From Astropecten irregularis (taxonomy: Eukaryota; Echinodermata; Asteroidea; Paxillosida; Astropectinidae), in NCBI GenBank assembly GCA_963971285.1, contig OZ020250.1:9346499-9410498 (forward strand): a stretch of 64,000 bases of DNA. Direction: 5' to 3'. The notes under the pieces are model-generated. The model was given only the letters and a program-made list of their open reading frames with translations, was not told the origin of the DNA and did no database searches. The translations under genes and the position numbers were made by a program. Position 1 is the first letter of the stretch, and the number at the start of each line of letters is the position of its first letter. Positions 43,821-54,080 of the stretch are shown here, piece after piece.

Positions 43821-46800
43821 ATGGCATCTACGCACCGCGCACCGAAACAGTGGTGCTTGAGTAAAGTGGAGACTGTAAACTCCTTTGAGAACTGGCGACA
43901 GAACTTGCAATATACCCTCTCACTCGACCCGAACTTTGCCCCATTCTTAGTGGAGGGCTGCCAGTGGGGAAAGAAGACCAAGACTGACCCCCTCCGCAGT
44001 TTTGAAGATGACACTGATGCAGTTCCAGCTGATAAAAGAAAGACTGCTCAACAGAAAGTCACCCTCCTTGAGCTTATGCTGGGGCAAATTGCCAATTACT
44101 GCCCGGTGATTTCCCGTAACACCATTATCAAGATCTCAACCTCGATCCAGTCCATATGGCAAGCCATTCGCCTACATTATGGATTTCAATCTACTGGTGC
44201 TCACTTTATCGACTTCTCTGATATCCACCTCCGCCCCGATGAACGCCCTGAAGACTTGTACCAACGCCTCATGGCATTCGTGGAGGACAATTTACTCCAG
44301 TCTGGCAGTGGAATTACTCATCATGGCCAGCCTGTACCTGAAGACGAGGAGCTGTCCCCCTCATTGGAGAACTTTATCGTCCTCACATGGCTGAGGCTCA
44401 TACACACCGGTCTGCCAAAGTTAGTGAAGCAGCGCTATGGCACAGAGCTCCGTTCCCGCACTCTGGCTTCCATAAAACCAGAGATCTCACAGGCACTTCA
44501 GTCACTCCTCGAGGAGCTTCATACATCTGATGATGCCAAAGCCATGCGTGCCGCAATTCCTCAACGGACCCCTCCCTTGCGCCCGTCCTTCACTACTCCC
44601 GATCTGCGCCAACAGCGCCCGTCCCGCACCAGAAAGTCGTGTCCACTCTGCAAACAAGTTGGACGTAATAAATCTGATCACTTCTTGAGCGAGTGTCCCC
44701 ACCTCCCTCAACAGGACCGACGCTTCATGCTTAAAGCCCGTCAAATTGCCAACATCTTGGGTGATCCTACTCCTGATGAGGAACCGCATGGTGTTGATGA
44801 GGACGAGATCAGAACAACAGACCGTAACACAGACATCACATCTGCCTTTCGTGTCCAAACAAGACAGTCTCCATATCTAGACACTTTCTGTGGTTATCAC
44901 ACCATCCGCATAACCATCGATACTGGAGCGACTGGCAACATGATCAGTGCATCCGCTGCTAAGCGTATTGGGGCCAAAGTCAAGGAGAGCTCTCAGTCCG
45001 CCCATCAAGCAGACGGCGCATCCCCACTTACAGTATCCGGTGAGACACACCTCTCTCTCTCCCGTGATGATCATGTGTTCACATTCGAAGCTCTTGTGAT
45101 TGAGAACCTCGATGTTGATGCACTCGGTGGCATGCCCTTCATGGAGCTCAATGACCTATCTGTTCGTCCCGCCAAACGCCAGATCTCTCTCGCCGATGGT
45201 ACTACAGTTCTTTACGGTTCATCCCCCGTCCATGCCTCCAGACCTCACCTTGTTCGCCGTGCACATGTTCTTCGTGCCCCTCCCTGCTCTACCACTGTTT
45301 GGCCCGGAGAGTTTATCGAGTTACAGCTGCCCACGGACATTCCAACCCAAGACTGCACCTTCGCAATTGAGCCCCGCCTTGATGCTCTTGTTCCTCATGC
45401 AACAGACTCCACCCGATCATGGCCACCCCCTGACATAGTTGAAAGTGTGGCTGGGAAGATCCGCATTCCCAACTTAACCATGGGTCCACAAGTTCTGAAA
45501 CGCCATGAGCACTTTTGCCAGGTCTGCCCTGTCTTCGTTCCGCCCCAGCCTGACGACGAAGCAAACGTACCTCACAGCGAGCCATCTAAGCCCACTTCCC
45601 CCTCATCTCTGCATTCCACTCAAGTTTCCCTTGATCCTGACAACATCCTGCCCAAAGACACCAGAGCTGCATTTTCGGCCCTCAATCAGGAGTTCGATGA
45701 AGTCTTTGACCCTGACTTTAAGGGTTACAATGGCCATGCTGGCCGTTTTGAGGCTGTTGTCAACATGGGCCCTGTCCAGCCCCCTCAGCGCAAAGGACGT
45801 GTTCCACAGTATGCCAAGGACAAGCTACAGGAACTCCAGCAGAAGTTCGACGATCTTGAGAAACAAGGTGTCTTTGCTCGCCCAGAAGAACTTGGCACAA
45901 CAGTCGAGTACCTTAACCCTTCCTTCCTTGTCAAAAAGGCTAATGGAGGTTTCCGCTTAGTCACAGCCTTCTCTGAAGTTGGCCGCTATAGTAAGCCTCA
46001 GCCAGCCCTCATGCCTGATGTCAATTCCACTCTCCGTCAAATCGCACAGTGGAACCATGTCATCGCTACCGACCTCACCAGTGCCTTTTACCAGATTCCC
46101 CTCGCTCGCAATTCTATGAAGTACTGCGGAGTTGCAACCCCCTTTCGTGGAGTACGTGTATACACCAGGTCCGCAATGGGTATGCCAGGCTCTGAAACTG
46201 CACTGGAGGAGCTGATGTGCCGTGTTCTTGGAGACTTGTTGACGGAGGGCATAGTTGCCAAGATCGCTGATGACCTTTACTGTGGCGGCAACACATACAG
46301 TGAACTCTTGCACAACTGGAGACGAGTACTGCACGCACTCTATCAGTGTGACCTACGTCTCTCCGCCAAAAAGACCGTGATATGCCCCCAAACCACCACC
46401 ATCCTTGGATGGATCTGGTCACAGGGCACCCTTCATGCCAGTCCACACCGCATCGCCACTCTTGCTTCATGCTCTATCCCAGAGAGGGTTGCAGGCCTAC
46501 GTTCCTTCATCGGGGCCTACAAAGTTCTTGCCCGCGTACTCCCCAATTGTGCCTCCATCATATCACCACTCGATGCCATCGTGGCTGGTTGCCAGTCGAG
46601 CGATCGCATTCAATGGACAGATGCAACCCGTGCAGCCTTCTCTAATGCACAAGCCACAATATCCAATGCCCGCACAGTTACCCTGCCTCGCCCCAGTGAC
46701 CAATTATGGATCGTCACCGATGGAGCAGTGAAAAATCACGGTATTGGGGCTACCTTGTACATTACACGCCACAGTTCCGTATTTCTTGCAGGGTTCTTCA

Positions 46801-48734
46801 GTGCCAAACTACGTGGGAGGCAGCCCACCTGGCTCCCTTGTGAAGTAGAGGCTCTATCAATTGCCGCAGCTACTAAGCACTTCAGCCCCTACATCATTCA
46901 GTCGAAGCACAAGACATGTATCCTCACAGACAGCAAACCGTGTGTCCAGGCGTATGACAAATTGTGTCGTGGGGAGTTTTCTGCCAGTCCCCGCGTGTCT
47001 ACCTTTCTGTCAACTGTCAGCCGCTTTCAAGCTACGGTCCAGCACTTGGCAGGATCAGCGAACACCCCTTCTGACTTTGCCAGTCGAAATGCTCCCGCCT
47101 GCAATAACCCAACATGCCAGATTTGCTTGTTTGTGGCACATACAGAGGACACAGTCGTCCAGCTTATCTCTACTCAGGACATTGTGGCTGGAAAGGCTAA
47201 GCTTCCATTCACCAGCCGATCTGCCTGGTCTAGCTTGCAAGCAGAATGCCCTGATTTACGCCGTACACATGCACATCTCCGCCAGGGCACTCGTCCATCT
47301 AAGAAAGCCACCAACGTCAAAGATGTCAAGCGCTACCTCAATGTTGCAACTATTGCTAAAGACGATCTCCTGATCGTCCGCCGCAATGAGCCTCTCGCCC
47401 CCACGCGTGAATGCATCATTGTCCCACGTCAAGTCCTGGATGGCCTCCTCACCGCCCTTCACATCCAGCTTCATCACCCCTCTTGTCACCAACTTAAGAG
47501 CGTTGTTCATCGCTTCTTCTTTGCCCTAGACCTCGACAAGACCATTGAGAGGATCTCATCCAGCTGCCACCAATGCGCAGCCCTCCGCAATGCCCCGACT
47601 TCCTTGCAGTTGCAGTCTACGTCCGACCCACCTGATGCTGTTGGGGTATCCTTCGCTGCTGATGTAATAAAGCGTAGTCGTCAGCTCATCCTTGTCGTGC
47701 GTGAAACCGTTACCTCTTTCACAGCAGCATGCTTCATTGAAAGCGAGCGCCACACTGACCTTCGTGATGCTCTTCTCACCAAGTGCATCGAGCTCTGCCC
47801 ATTGGACGGCCCTCCTGCTGTCATCCGCACAGATCCTTCTCCGGGATTCAAGTCCCTCGTCGATGATGACCTACTCCGCCAGCACAGGTTGTCCGTGGAG
47901 ATTGGCCGCATCAAAAACGTCAACAAGAACCCTGTTGCCGAAAAAGCTGTTCGTGAGTTGGAGGACGAGCTACTGCGGCAGGACCCCATGGGAGGCTCAG
48001 TGTCTCCACTGACTCTCGCAGTGGCCACATCTTGCCTAAATTCTCGCATCCGTGCTCGTGGACTGTCCGCTCGTGAGATGATGTTTCAACGAGACCAGTT
48101 CACCAACGACCAAATTCCCTGCACCGACCAGCAGCTCATTCGTGACCAACATGATCTTCGCACCACCAATCACCCCTACAGTGAGAAATCTAAGACACCA
48201 TCAGGCAAAAAGGCCCCTGACACTGTTGTGGCTATTGGTGATTTGGTGTATCTCCACAGTGACCGCAACAAAACCAAAGGCCGAAGCCGCTATCTTGTCA
48301 CAGCCGTCGATGGGTTGTGGTGCAACATCCGGAAATTCACCGGCAATCAGCTCAGAAATACTTCCTACCGTGTCAAGCGCTCCGAGTGTTTCTGCGTCCC
48401 CTCCCGTTCTGACAGCGACACAGCATCCTACCGGCCAGACAACCACGAAAGCACTGATGATGAGGACACCCCCATCAAGCCGGTTGCTCCACCGCCACCT
48501 ACCATCCCCGCTGTTCTTTCTGCTCCTCAGCAAGACCCCAGCTTGCCCCTTCTGGACATCACTTTTGAACCTCCCGAGCAGCCCCTTGAGCAGCCTCCTA
48601 TAACACCAACCCCACAGTCAATAACTCTTACTGATGATTCGACCGCCGTTGGCACCTCTGGTGCCCGCACACCACCGAGGCGCTCTTCCCGCCAATGCAA
48701 ACCACCATCATACCTAGATGATTACTTGACTTGA
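43821..48734 (+). CDS. Gag-Pol polyprotein of the LTR retrotransposon, 1637 aa
   Basis: Gag and Pol are in one frame with no frameshift. The frame is open back to 43581, but that would start inside the LTR; I chose the ATG at 43821 because of its strong context (caccATGg) and position after the leader. Seen in order: Gag-like region (1-270); zinc-knuckle variant C-x2-C-x9-H-x4-C (274-292); aspartic protease DTGATG (367-372); reverse transcriptase (about 660-850) whose active-site box reads IADD (D817, D818) instead of the usual aromatic-x-DD; RNase H (about 960-1085, TDG, CEVEA, TDSKP); integrase HHCC zinc region (about 1213-1250); DDE core D1281, D1338, E1374 (D-x35-E); an SH3-like segment (about 1473-1530); and a Pro-rich tail ending SSRQCKPPSYLDDY. 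The protease-RT-RH-IN order is that of Ty3/gypsy. The clade is not resolved. Confidence 0.88.
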   Translation: MASTHRAPKQWCLSKVETVNSFENWRQNLQYTLSLDPNFAPFLVEGCQWGKKTKTDPLRSFEDDTDAVPADKRKTAQQKVTLLELMLGQIANYCPVISRNTIIKISTSIQSIWQAIRLHYGFQSTGAHFIDFSDIHLRPDERPEDLYQRLMAFVEDNLLQSGSGITHHGQPVPEDEELSPSLENFIVLTWLRLIHTGLPKLVKQRYGTELRSRTLASIKPEISQALQSLLEELHTSDDAKAMRAAIPQRTPPLRPSFTTPDLRQQRPSRTRKSCPLCKQVGRNKSDHFLSECPHLPQQDRRFMLKARQIANILGDPTPDEEPHGVDEDEIRTTDRNTDITSAFRVQTRQSPYLDTFCGYHTIRITIDTGATGNMISASAAKRIGAKVKESSQSAHQADGASPLTVSGETHLSLSRDDHVFTFEALVIENLDVDALGGMPFMELNDLSVRPAKRQISLADGTTVLYGSSPVHASRPHLVRRAHVLRAPPCSTTVWPGEFIELQLPTDIPTQDCTFAIEPRLDALVPHATDSTRSWPPPDIVESVAGKIRIPNLTMGPQVLKRHEHFCQVCPVFVPPQPDDEANVPHSEPSKPTSPSSLHSTQVSLDPDNILPKDTRAAFSALNQEFDEVFDPDFKGYNGHAGRFEAVVNMGPVQPPQRKGRVPQYAKDKLQELQQKFDDLEKQGVFARPEELGTTVEYLNPSFLVKKANGGFRLVTAFSEVGRYSKPQPALMPDVNSTLRQIAQWNHVIATDLTSAFYQIPLARNSMKYCGVATPFRGVRVYTRSAMGMPGSETALEELMCRVLGDLLTEGIVAKIADDLYCGGNTYSELLHNWRRVLHALYQCDLRLSAKKTVICPQTTTILGWIWSQGTLHASPHRIATLASCSIPERVAGLRSFIGAYKVLARVLPNCASIISPLDAIVAGCQSSDRIQWTDATRAAFSNAQATISNARTVTLPRPSDQLWIVTDGAVKNHGIGATLYITRHSSVFLAGFFSAKLRGRQPTWLPCEVEALSIAAATKHFSPYIIQSKHKTCILTDSKPCVQAYDKLCRGEFSASPRVSTFLSTVSRFQATVQHLAGSANTPSDFASRNAPACNNPTCQICLFVAHTEDTVVQLISTQDIVAGKAKLPFTSRSAWSSLQAECPDLRRTHAHLRQGTRPSKKATNVKDVKRYLNVATIAKDDLLIVRRNEPLAPTRECIIVPRQVLDGLLTALHIQLHHPSCHQLKSVVHRFFFALDLDKTIERISSSCHQCAALRNAPTSLQLQSTSDPPDAVGVSFAADVIKRSRQLILVVRETVTSFTAACFIESERHTDLRDALLTKCIELCPLDGPPAVIRTDPSPGFKSLVDDDLLRQHRLSVEIGRIKNVNKNPVAEKAVRELEDELLRQDPMGGSVSPLTLAVATSCLNSRIRARGLSAREMMFQRDQFTNDQIPCTDQQLIRDQHDLRTTNHPYSEKSKTPSGKKAPDTVVAIGDLVYLHSDRNKTKGRSRYLVTAVDGLWCNIRKFTGNQLRNTSYRVKRSECFCVPSRSDSDTASYRPDNHESTDDEDTPIKPVAPPPPTIPAVLSAPQQDPSLPLLDITFEPPEQPLEQPPITPTPQSITLTDDSTAVGTSGARTPPRRSSRQCKPPSYLDDYLT

Positions 48735-48935
48735 CTTTTGCCTGGCCTCTGGCTTTTCCAGTTCCCTTGTTTAATTTTTTTCATGCGCTTCGCTTGTTTT
48801 TTGTGCCAGAGTGTTGCCTTTGATTGGACCCTTTTTTTTCGGCCCTGTTTTTTAACTTTTCGTGCCTCCTTTTGAATTTTCCAGCTGTTCATGATCAGTG
48901 ATTTTTTTTTCCTGCTTATTTTCAAGTTTTTTTTT
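48735..48935 (+). other. 3' untranslated region of the LTR element
   Basis: T-rich non-coding sequence between the stop codon and the polypurine tract. No additional frame such as an env-like ORF is present. Confidence 0.7.
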
Positions 48936-48951
48936 GAAAGGAAAAAAGAGG
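48936..48951 (+). promoter_or_regulatory. Polypurine tract
   Basis: gaaaggaaaaaagagg, all purine, immediately before the 3' LTR; the expected primer for plus-strand synthesis. Confidence 0.75.
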
Positions 48952-48954
48952 TCA

Positions 48955-49143
48955 CGCCAGTGGTTGTGATTACGCCCTCTTGCGTCCGTGACCTCTGACC
49001 CGTGTGGGTCGTCTTTACCGTTGTCCATTTTACGGACGGTTGCGTATTTTACGTTCTCATTAAAGTTACTCAGTTATCTTGACGAACTGTTCTACAGTTG
49101 TGGTTTATGTGTGTCAGGAGTTTCCTCTCCCTCCTTACTGGCG
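48955..49143 (+). repeat. 3' LTR (189 bp)
   Basis: 188 of 189 positions match the 5' LTR by eye. It is followed by ttataaaaaaagg, where the interrupted satellite monomer resumes. Confidence 0.88.
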
Positions 49144-49670
49144 TTATAAAAAAAGGTTTTGCGAAAAGAATCATTGCCATAGCTTTTGTCATTCTCAAGA
49201 TATGCTGCAAAGATCAACTATGCTTTTGATGACGTCATATAGTCACAGTTAATTTCACAACAGCATGCAAATCTACAGAGTCTAACAAAGCTTTTACAAA
49301 AAGAACCATTACCGTATCACTTACCGTTCTCGAGATATACTGCTAACAAAAAATTTACCCTTTTTAATGACGTCATCGTTCTCGAGATACGCTGCTAACA
49401 AAATTGACTAATTTAAATGAGCTGTCACGTGTTTAAATATTAAAGAATTAAAAATTACTTTTTTATGACTTCATGATGACGTCACTAAATTTTGGGGCAG
49501 CATGCACAACTACATGATAAAACAAAGCTTGTACACAAAGAATCATTACGGTAGCACTTTCCGTTCTCGAAATATGCTGCTAATAATTAAATCAGCATTT
49601 TTGATGACGTCATGATGACGTCACGGTAAATTTCTTGGCAGCATGCACAACTACATGATGTAAAATTTAC
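49144..49670. repeat. TGACGTCA satellite, right part of block B
   Basis: Continues the monomer split by the LTR element (ttttgcgaaaagaatcattg), then diverged monomers, ending at ctacatgatgtaaaatttac as array 1 does at about 12070. Confidence 0.85.
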
Positions 49671-49974
49671 CAGCATATCTCGACAATTCTCAAACATTTA
49701 CCAAAAAACATTTAATTCTAAATTATAAATCATTACTAAAACATTATTGGAGTATATAGCACAGACATCACACATACCAAGTTTCCTGACAATCAGACAT
49801 TCTTAATGATATGGAATAAAATTCAGCTTTTTATGACGTCATGGTGACATCACATTTTTTTTTACTGCCGCATGCCACATCTTCAGGATCTAACAGAACT
49901 CATGCAAAAAGAATCATTACCATAGCATTTGTCGTTCTCGAGATATACTGCAAACAAAAAATAAAGCTTTTTTC
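49671..49974. other. Satellite-derived tract (block B)
   Basis: The counterpart of 12076-12378, with the degenerate monomer tatgacgtcatggtgacatc. No gene. Confidence 0.6.
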
Positions 49975-50290
49975 ATAACGTTAAAATGCTTGGTGGCGCT
50001 ATTGGTGTGCTCCGATCAGAGCCGTAAGACCACGATCTACAAGTACCTTCGTATCGCAAGCCATGGTCACGAGACTTCACACAAAGCGGAAGATTATTCT
50101 TTTGTTTTGAGGTATAATTAGGGCTGTTTGGTGTATTCCAGTTGTTAATGTTTCACGTAGCAATTATATCAGTGACTTCAGTCTCAATGTCACATTCTCC
50201 GACAAATGATTTTTATTCAAGTAATTCACGGACATTTTAGAATTAACCGTGGAAAAAAAATCTTCCAATCACGTATCTTTAAATAGGAAA
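49975..50290. repeat. Dispersed repeat R3, copy 2
   Basis: The block B copy of 12379-12680. It contains extra segments (gatcagagccgtaa, gagacttcacacaaagcgg) that are also found in the copies at 53765 and 56934. Confidence 0.65.
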
Positions 50291-50436
50291 CCCAAATTTC
50301 GAGTACAATTAATGACATATCGTAATGATGTCACAGTCATTTTCGTGGCAACATACACAACTACATGATATAACAGATAAAAGAATCAAGTTCGTAGCAC
50401 TTGTCGCTCTCAAAATTTACAAGTATATGAAACCAA

Positions 50437-50677
50437 GGCCCTTTTCCAAACCTCGACTCCGGCTCCGGCTCCGGCTCTGGCTCCGTCATCCATATGCTGA
50501 AAATAGAGGTTGTGGGTTTTCATTGAAGCTGAAGCTCCGTTTTCCCTTTCAAACCAGAGAATCTACTTCCGAACCACAGCCAAAAGTCTCTATTTTGATA
50601 CCCGTTATTTTAAAATTGACTCAAGAAATGGAGCTGGAGCTGGAGCCAGAGCCGGAGCCGAGGTTTGGAAAAGGGCC
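50437..50677. mobile_element. Foldback MITE with ggctccggctc arms
   Basis: A 241-bp element with ends ggcccttttcc and ggaaaagggcc. The arms continue through cctcg and the ggctccggct repeat on the left, paired with ggagccgaggtttgg and ggagctggag on the right. It is absent from the matching place in block A (about 12800), so it inserted after the duplication. A diverged relative is at 24139-24345. Simple-repeat expansion of the ctccgg unit lengthens the arms. Confidence 0.75.
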
Positions 50678-50967
50678 CATACCTCCATGATAAAACTGGG
50701 GTAATGAAAATAAGCCCGATAACACAACCTCCACACGTAAAATAATGGAGACCTTACAGTACTTTCAACATCCTACGTACGTCATGTCTGATCTGTATGC
50801 CCTTGTATACACACGTACCTAATTGTTAACGTGGCAACAGTGCCTGGTCATGTACTTGCTGGCCTACCTCTTATACATAGCAGTACATTCCTGAGACCCA
50901 GTACACACACGTTGGGCGATTTTTGGCACTTTTTGGCGCCCAATTGCCTTTACCGTGACTTTACCAT
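50678..50967. other. Spacer before the second 19-bp minisatellite
   Basis: Matches 12800-13040 of block A. No gene. Confidence 0.55.
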
Positions 50968-51910
50968 TTCGTCAACTCAAAAACGTTGTGTCACCTCTAA
51001 AACATTGCATCAACTCGAAAACATTGCATCAACTTGCAAACATTACATAAACTTGAAAACATAACGTCAACTCGCAAACATTACGTAAACTCGCAGACAT
51101 TGTGTCAACTCAAAAACTTTGTGACAACTCGCAAACATTACATAATCATTGCGTCAACTGTAAAACATTCTGCCAACCCGCAAACATTGTGCCAACGTGC
51201 AAACATTACGTCAACTCGAAAACATTGCCTCAACTTGCAAACATTGCGTCAACTGTAAAACATTCCGCCAACCCGCAAACATTGTGCCAACGTGCAAACA
51301 TTACGTCAACTCGAAAACATTACGTCAACCCGAAAACATTTCAAGTCGCAAACATTTCGTCAACTCGAAAACATTGCCTCAACTCGCAAACATTTTGCAA
51401 CTCTAAAACATTGCGTCAACTCGCAAACTTTGAACTCTCGGAAACATTACGTCAACTCGCAAACATATACGTCAACTCTAAAACATTGCGCCAACTCGCA
51501 AATATTACGTCAACTCGAAAACATTGCCTTAACTCGCAAACATTGCGTCAACTGTAAAACATTGCCTCAACTCGCAAACATATACGTCAACTCTACTGCG
51601 CCAACTCGCAAATATTACGTCAACTCGAAAACATTGCCTCAACTCGCAAACATTCCGCCTACTCGCAAACATTGCGCCAACGTGCAAACATTACGTCAAC
51701 TCGAAAACATTACGTCAACCCGAAAACATTTTCAAGTCGCAAACATTTCGTCAACTCGAAAACATTGCCTCAACTCGCAAAACATTGCGCCAACTCGCAA
51801 ACATTGCGCCAACTTGCAAACATTACGTCAACTCGCAAACATTGCGTCAACCCAAAAACATTTTGTCAAGTTGCAAACATTTCGTCAACTCAAAAAACAT
51901 TTTGTGAATC
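50968..51910. repeat. 19-bp minisatellite, block B
   Basis: The same unit as 13041-13875, with more deletions and point variants (acttgcaaacatt, actgtaaaacatt). Overlapping frames are repeat translations. Confidence 0.9.
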
Positions 51911-52440
51911 ATTCTAAAATGCCTAATTATGGTTTCAACAGACAGATTTTCCTAATTCAGTAATTGTTAAAGTTTTGCCGATGATTTTACCATCGTGTAC
52001 GGCTAAAACCATCGTACGTGATGTATCGCCTTCCTGGAATTCTCATACGGCAGCTGCAACAAAGTCACAGCTACCAGTACATCTAAAACCATATTGGTGT
52101 GCGACAACCTAACACTTGCTGAGGCTGGAAAGGCTTTATACGTACCTGACTTAATTTGCCCTTATAGTGTTTTTGTGTTGTAACCTTAATTACACGACAT
52201 ATTTCTGATTTTTTTCACAAAAAACCTTCATTAAATATCATAGAAATATTGTGCTATACTCTGCATTGTTCATTTTTGGATCTTTGAAGCCGGCGTGTTC
52301 CCTTAAGATAAACCAGTCCCAACTCATTCGGGGATTAACTGTAAAGAGCATGCACCACATGCAGTGGCTGTACACACACATACCATGGCGCCATGCTCAT
52401 ACATTATGGGCCCTCGATCTCGGGCTTTAAAACAGCCAGT
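51911..52440. other. Right-hand end of block B and following non-coding DNA
   Basis: Up to about 52160 it matches block A; the rest is AT-rich with no recognisable gene. Confidence 0.55.
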
Positions 52441-52870
52441 TTTATAACGTCATGATCGACGTCGCGGCCATTTTCATTGCAGCATGCACAACTATAAAGG
52501 ATGTTAAAAAGCTTTTGGAAAAAGAGTTATTTTCGTAGCATATGCCGTTACAGAGTAAATAGTATTTTAATAATGACGTAATTTTTCCTTTAAAAGCACA
52601 TAACTTCCGGTTGAATGACGTTATCACATTCAAACTTCACGAACATAAGGAAGTGTTCCAATGCTTGACACTTACCAAATTAAGCGGTAATCTGTTGTTT
52701 ATTTTCGGATTACGTAATCACTGTATATCTTTAATCAACCGTAGAGGGCGCTGTGTAACCCGTATGACGTCATCACCTATATTTTCCAAAAGCCCTAGCC
52801 TGTCTCTATCTTTTAGACAGTTAGGTTTTAAATGCCCAAATCCATCCGTTTTGGAGTTATTTCGAGTCAA
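52440..52870. repeat. Decayed satellite monomers and unclassified repeat
   Basis: A degenerate monomer (gcagcatgcacaactataaa, agcttttggaaaaagagtta) followed by sequence with cttccggttg at both 52607 and 52880, possibly the ends of an old insertion. The short frame across 52611-52898 has no protein features I recognise. Confidence 0.45.
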
Positions 52871-53764
52871 AATTCAACTTCCGGTTGTGACGTCATGATG
52901 ACGTAACGTCACAAATGTTATGGCAGCATGCACATCTACAGGGTGTTACTAAGCTTTTGCAAAAAGAATTATTTTCGTATCTCCTGCCGTTCTCGAGATA
53001 CGCTGCGAACAAAAATTACTAATTAAATATTCAAATGACTGTCACGTGACTAATTAATTGAGAATTTTAACACTTCCGTTCCGAAATGATCCTTAGCTTA
53101 TAAGCTTTCGTATGATACCTCATTTCAGCTGATCAGAAGAAGCTAAGAAGAGATAAACAATAAACAAACTTTGTGCACAAAGCTATGGGAGCAAAAAGAG
53201 CGAAGGAATAATGAAAAATCCGAACGAAATCAATACCTGTTCCGACATCCGAAATGTCGGAACAGCTAATAAAAATCAGAACAAAAACAAAACCTGTTCC
53301 GACATCCGAAATGTCGGAACAGCTAATAACTAGACATTTAAGTGTTCGTGGACGAACACAGAGCTGTTCCGACTTATTAGGTCAGCTTTTTAAGCTCCGA
53401 TGACGTCATGGTGACGTCACTGTCATTTCCGAAGCAGCATGTATATCTAGAGGATCTAACAAAGCTTTTGCAAAAAGAATCATTACCATAGCATTTTTCG
53501 TTCTCGAGACATGCTGCAAACATTAAAATCAGCTTTTTTGATGACGTCATGATGACGTCACGCTAAATTTCGTGGCAGCATGCACAACTACAGAATATTA
53601 CGAAGCTTTTGCAAAAAGAATCATTACCATATCATTTGTCCTTCTCGAGATATGCTGCAAACAAAATTCAGCCTTTTCATGACGTCATGATGACGTCACG
53701 GTCAATTTCATGGAACGGAGACCTCCTCTTACAGTTTCGGCCGGATGCAGCCTTTGTCACTTGT
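52871..53764. repeat. TGACGTCA satellite array 3a
   Basis: Diverged monomers with a unit head at 53330, preceded by two hairpin modules whose loops read ccgaa. The unit-end tail here is followed by acaaagctatgggagcaaaa, a variant tail also seen at about 57525 and 60365. Confidence 0.8.
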
Positions 53765-54080
53765 CACAATTTAAGTTAAAATGCTTGGTGGCGCTATAAC
53801 TGTGCTTCTATCGACCCCGATCTACCTGTACCTTCGTATCTCAAGCCAAGGTCACGAGACGTCACACAAAGCGTCACACAAAGCGGGAGTTTATTCATTC
53901 TTTTTTAGGTATAAGGCCTAAAATGTTTCTTTTTTACAATCAGTTTTTAATGTTTCACGTAGCAATTCCATCAGTAACTCCAATCTCAATGTCAAATTCT
54001 CCGACTAATGATTTTTAGTAAATTTTTGAATTAACCGTAGAAAAAAAATCAACAAATTACTTATCTTTAAATAAGGAGCA
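53765..54080. repeat. Dispersed repeat R3, copy 3
   Basis: Starts at aaaatgcttggtggcgctat and keeps tgtttcacgtagcaattcca and the final atctttaaataagg. Diverged from copies 1 and 2. Confidence 0.6.

Larger units (their letters stand above)
43457..49143 (+). mobile_element. Complete Ty3/gypsy-type LTR retrotransposon (5.7 kb)
   Basis: Two 189-bp LTRs differing at one base enclose a primer-binding-site candidate, one gag-pol frame and a polypurine tract. The element sits inside a satellite monomer: the left flank ctaaaggtta and right flank ttataaaaaaagg together rebuild the usual ctaaaggctataac site. The target duplication is 3-4 bp (tta, or gtta if the boundary shifts by one). Its GC-rich composition contrasts sharply with the surroundings. 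The near-identical LTRs and intact frame point to a recent insertion. Confidence 0.88.
35755..52160. repeat. Segmental duplication, block B
   Basis: The counterpart of 1201-14125. It begins inside the helentron ORF at the helicase/endonuclease linker and runs through the 3' flank, 71-bp minisatellite, SINEs, TTAA MITE, satellite, R3 and 19-bp minisatellite. It is longer because of the LTR element at 43457-49143 and the foldback element at 50437-50677. Its satellite portion is shorter than in block A. Confidence 0.8.

Noticed and set aside
43796..48603. Alternative-frame ORFs of 60-170 codons inside the LTR element
   Set aside because: Shadows of the GC-rich gag-pol frame; no env-like signal peptide, membrane segment or other family feature.
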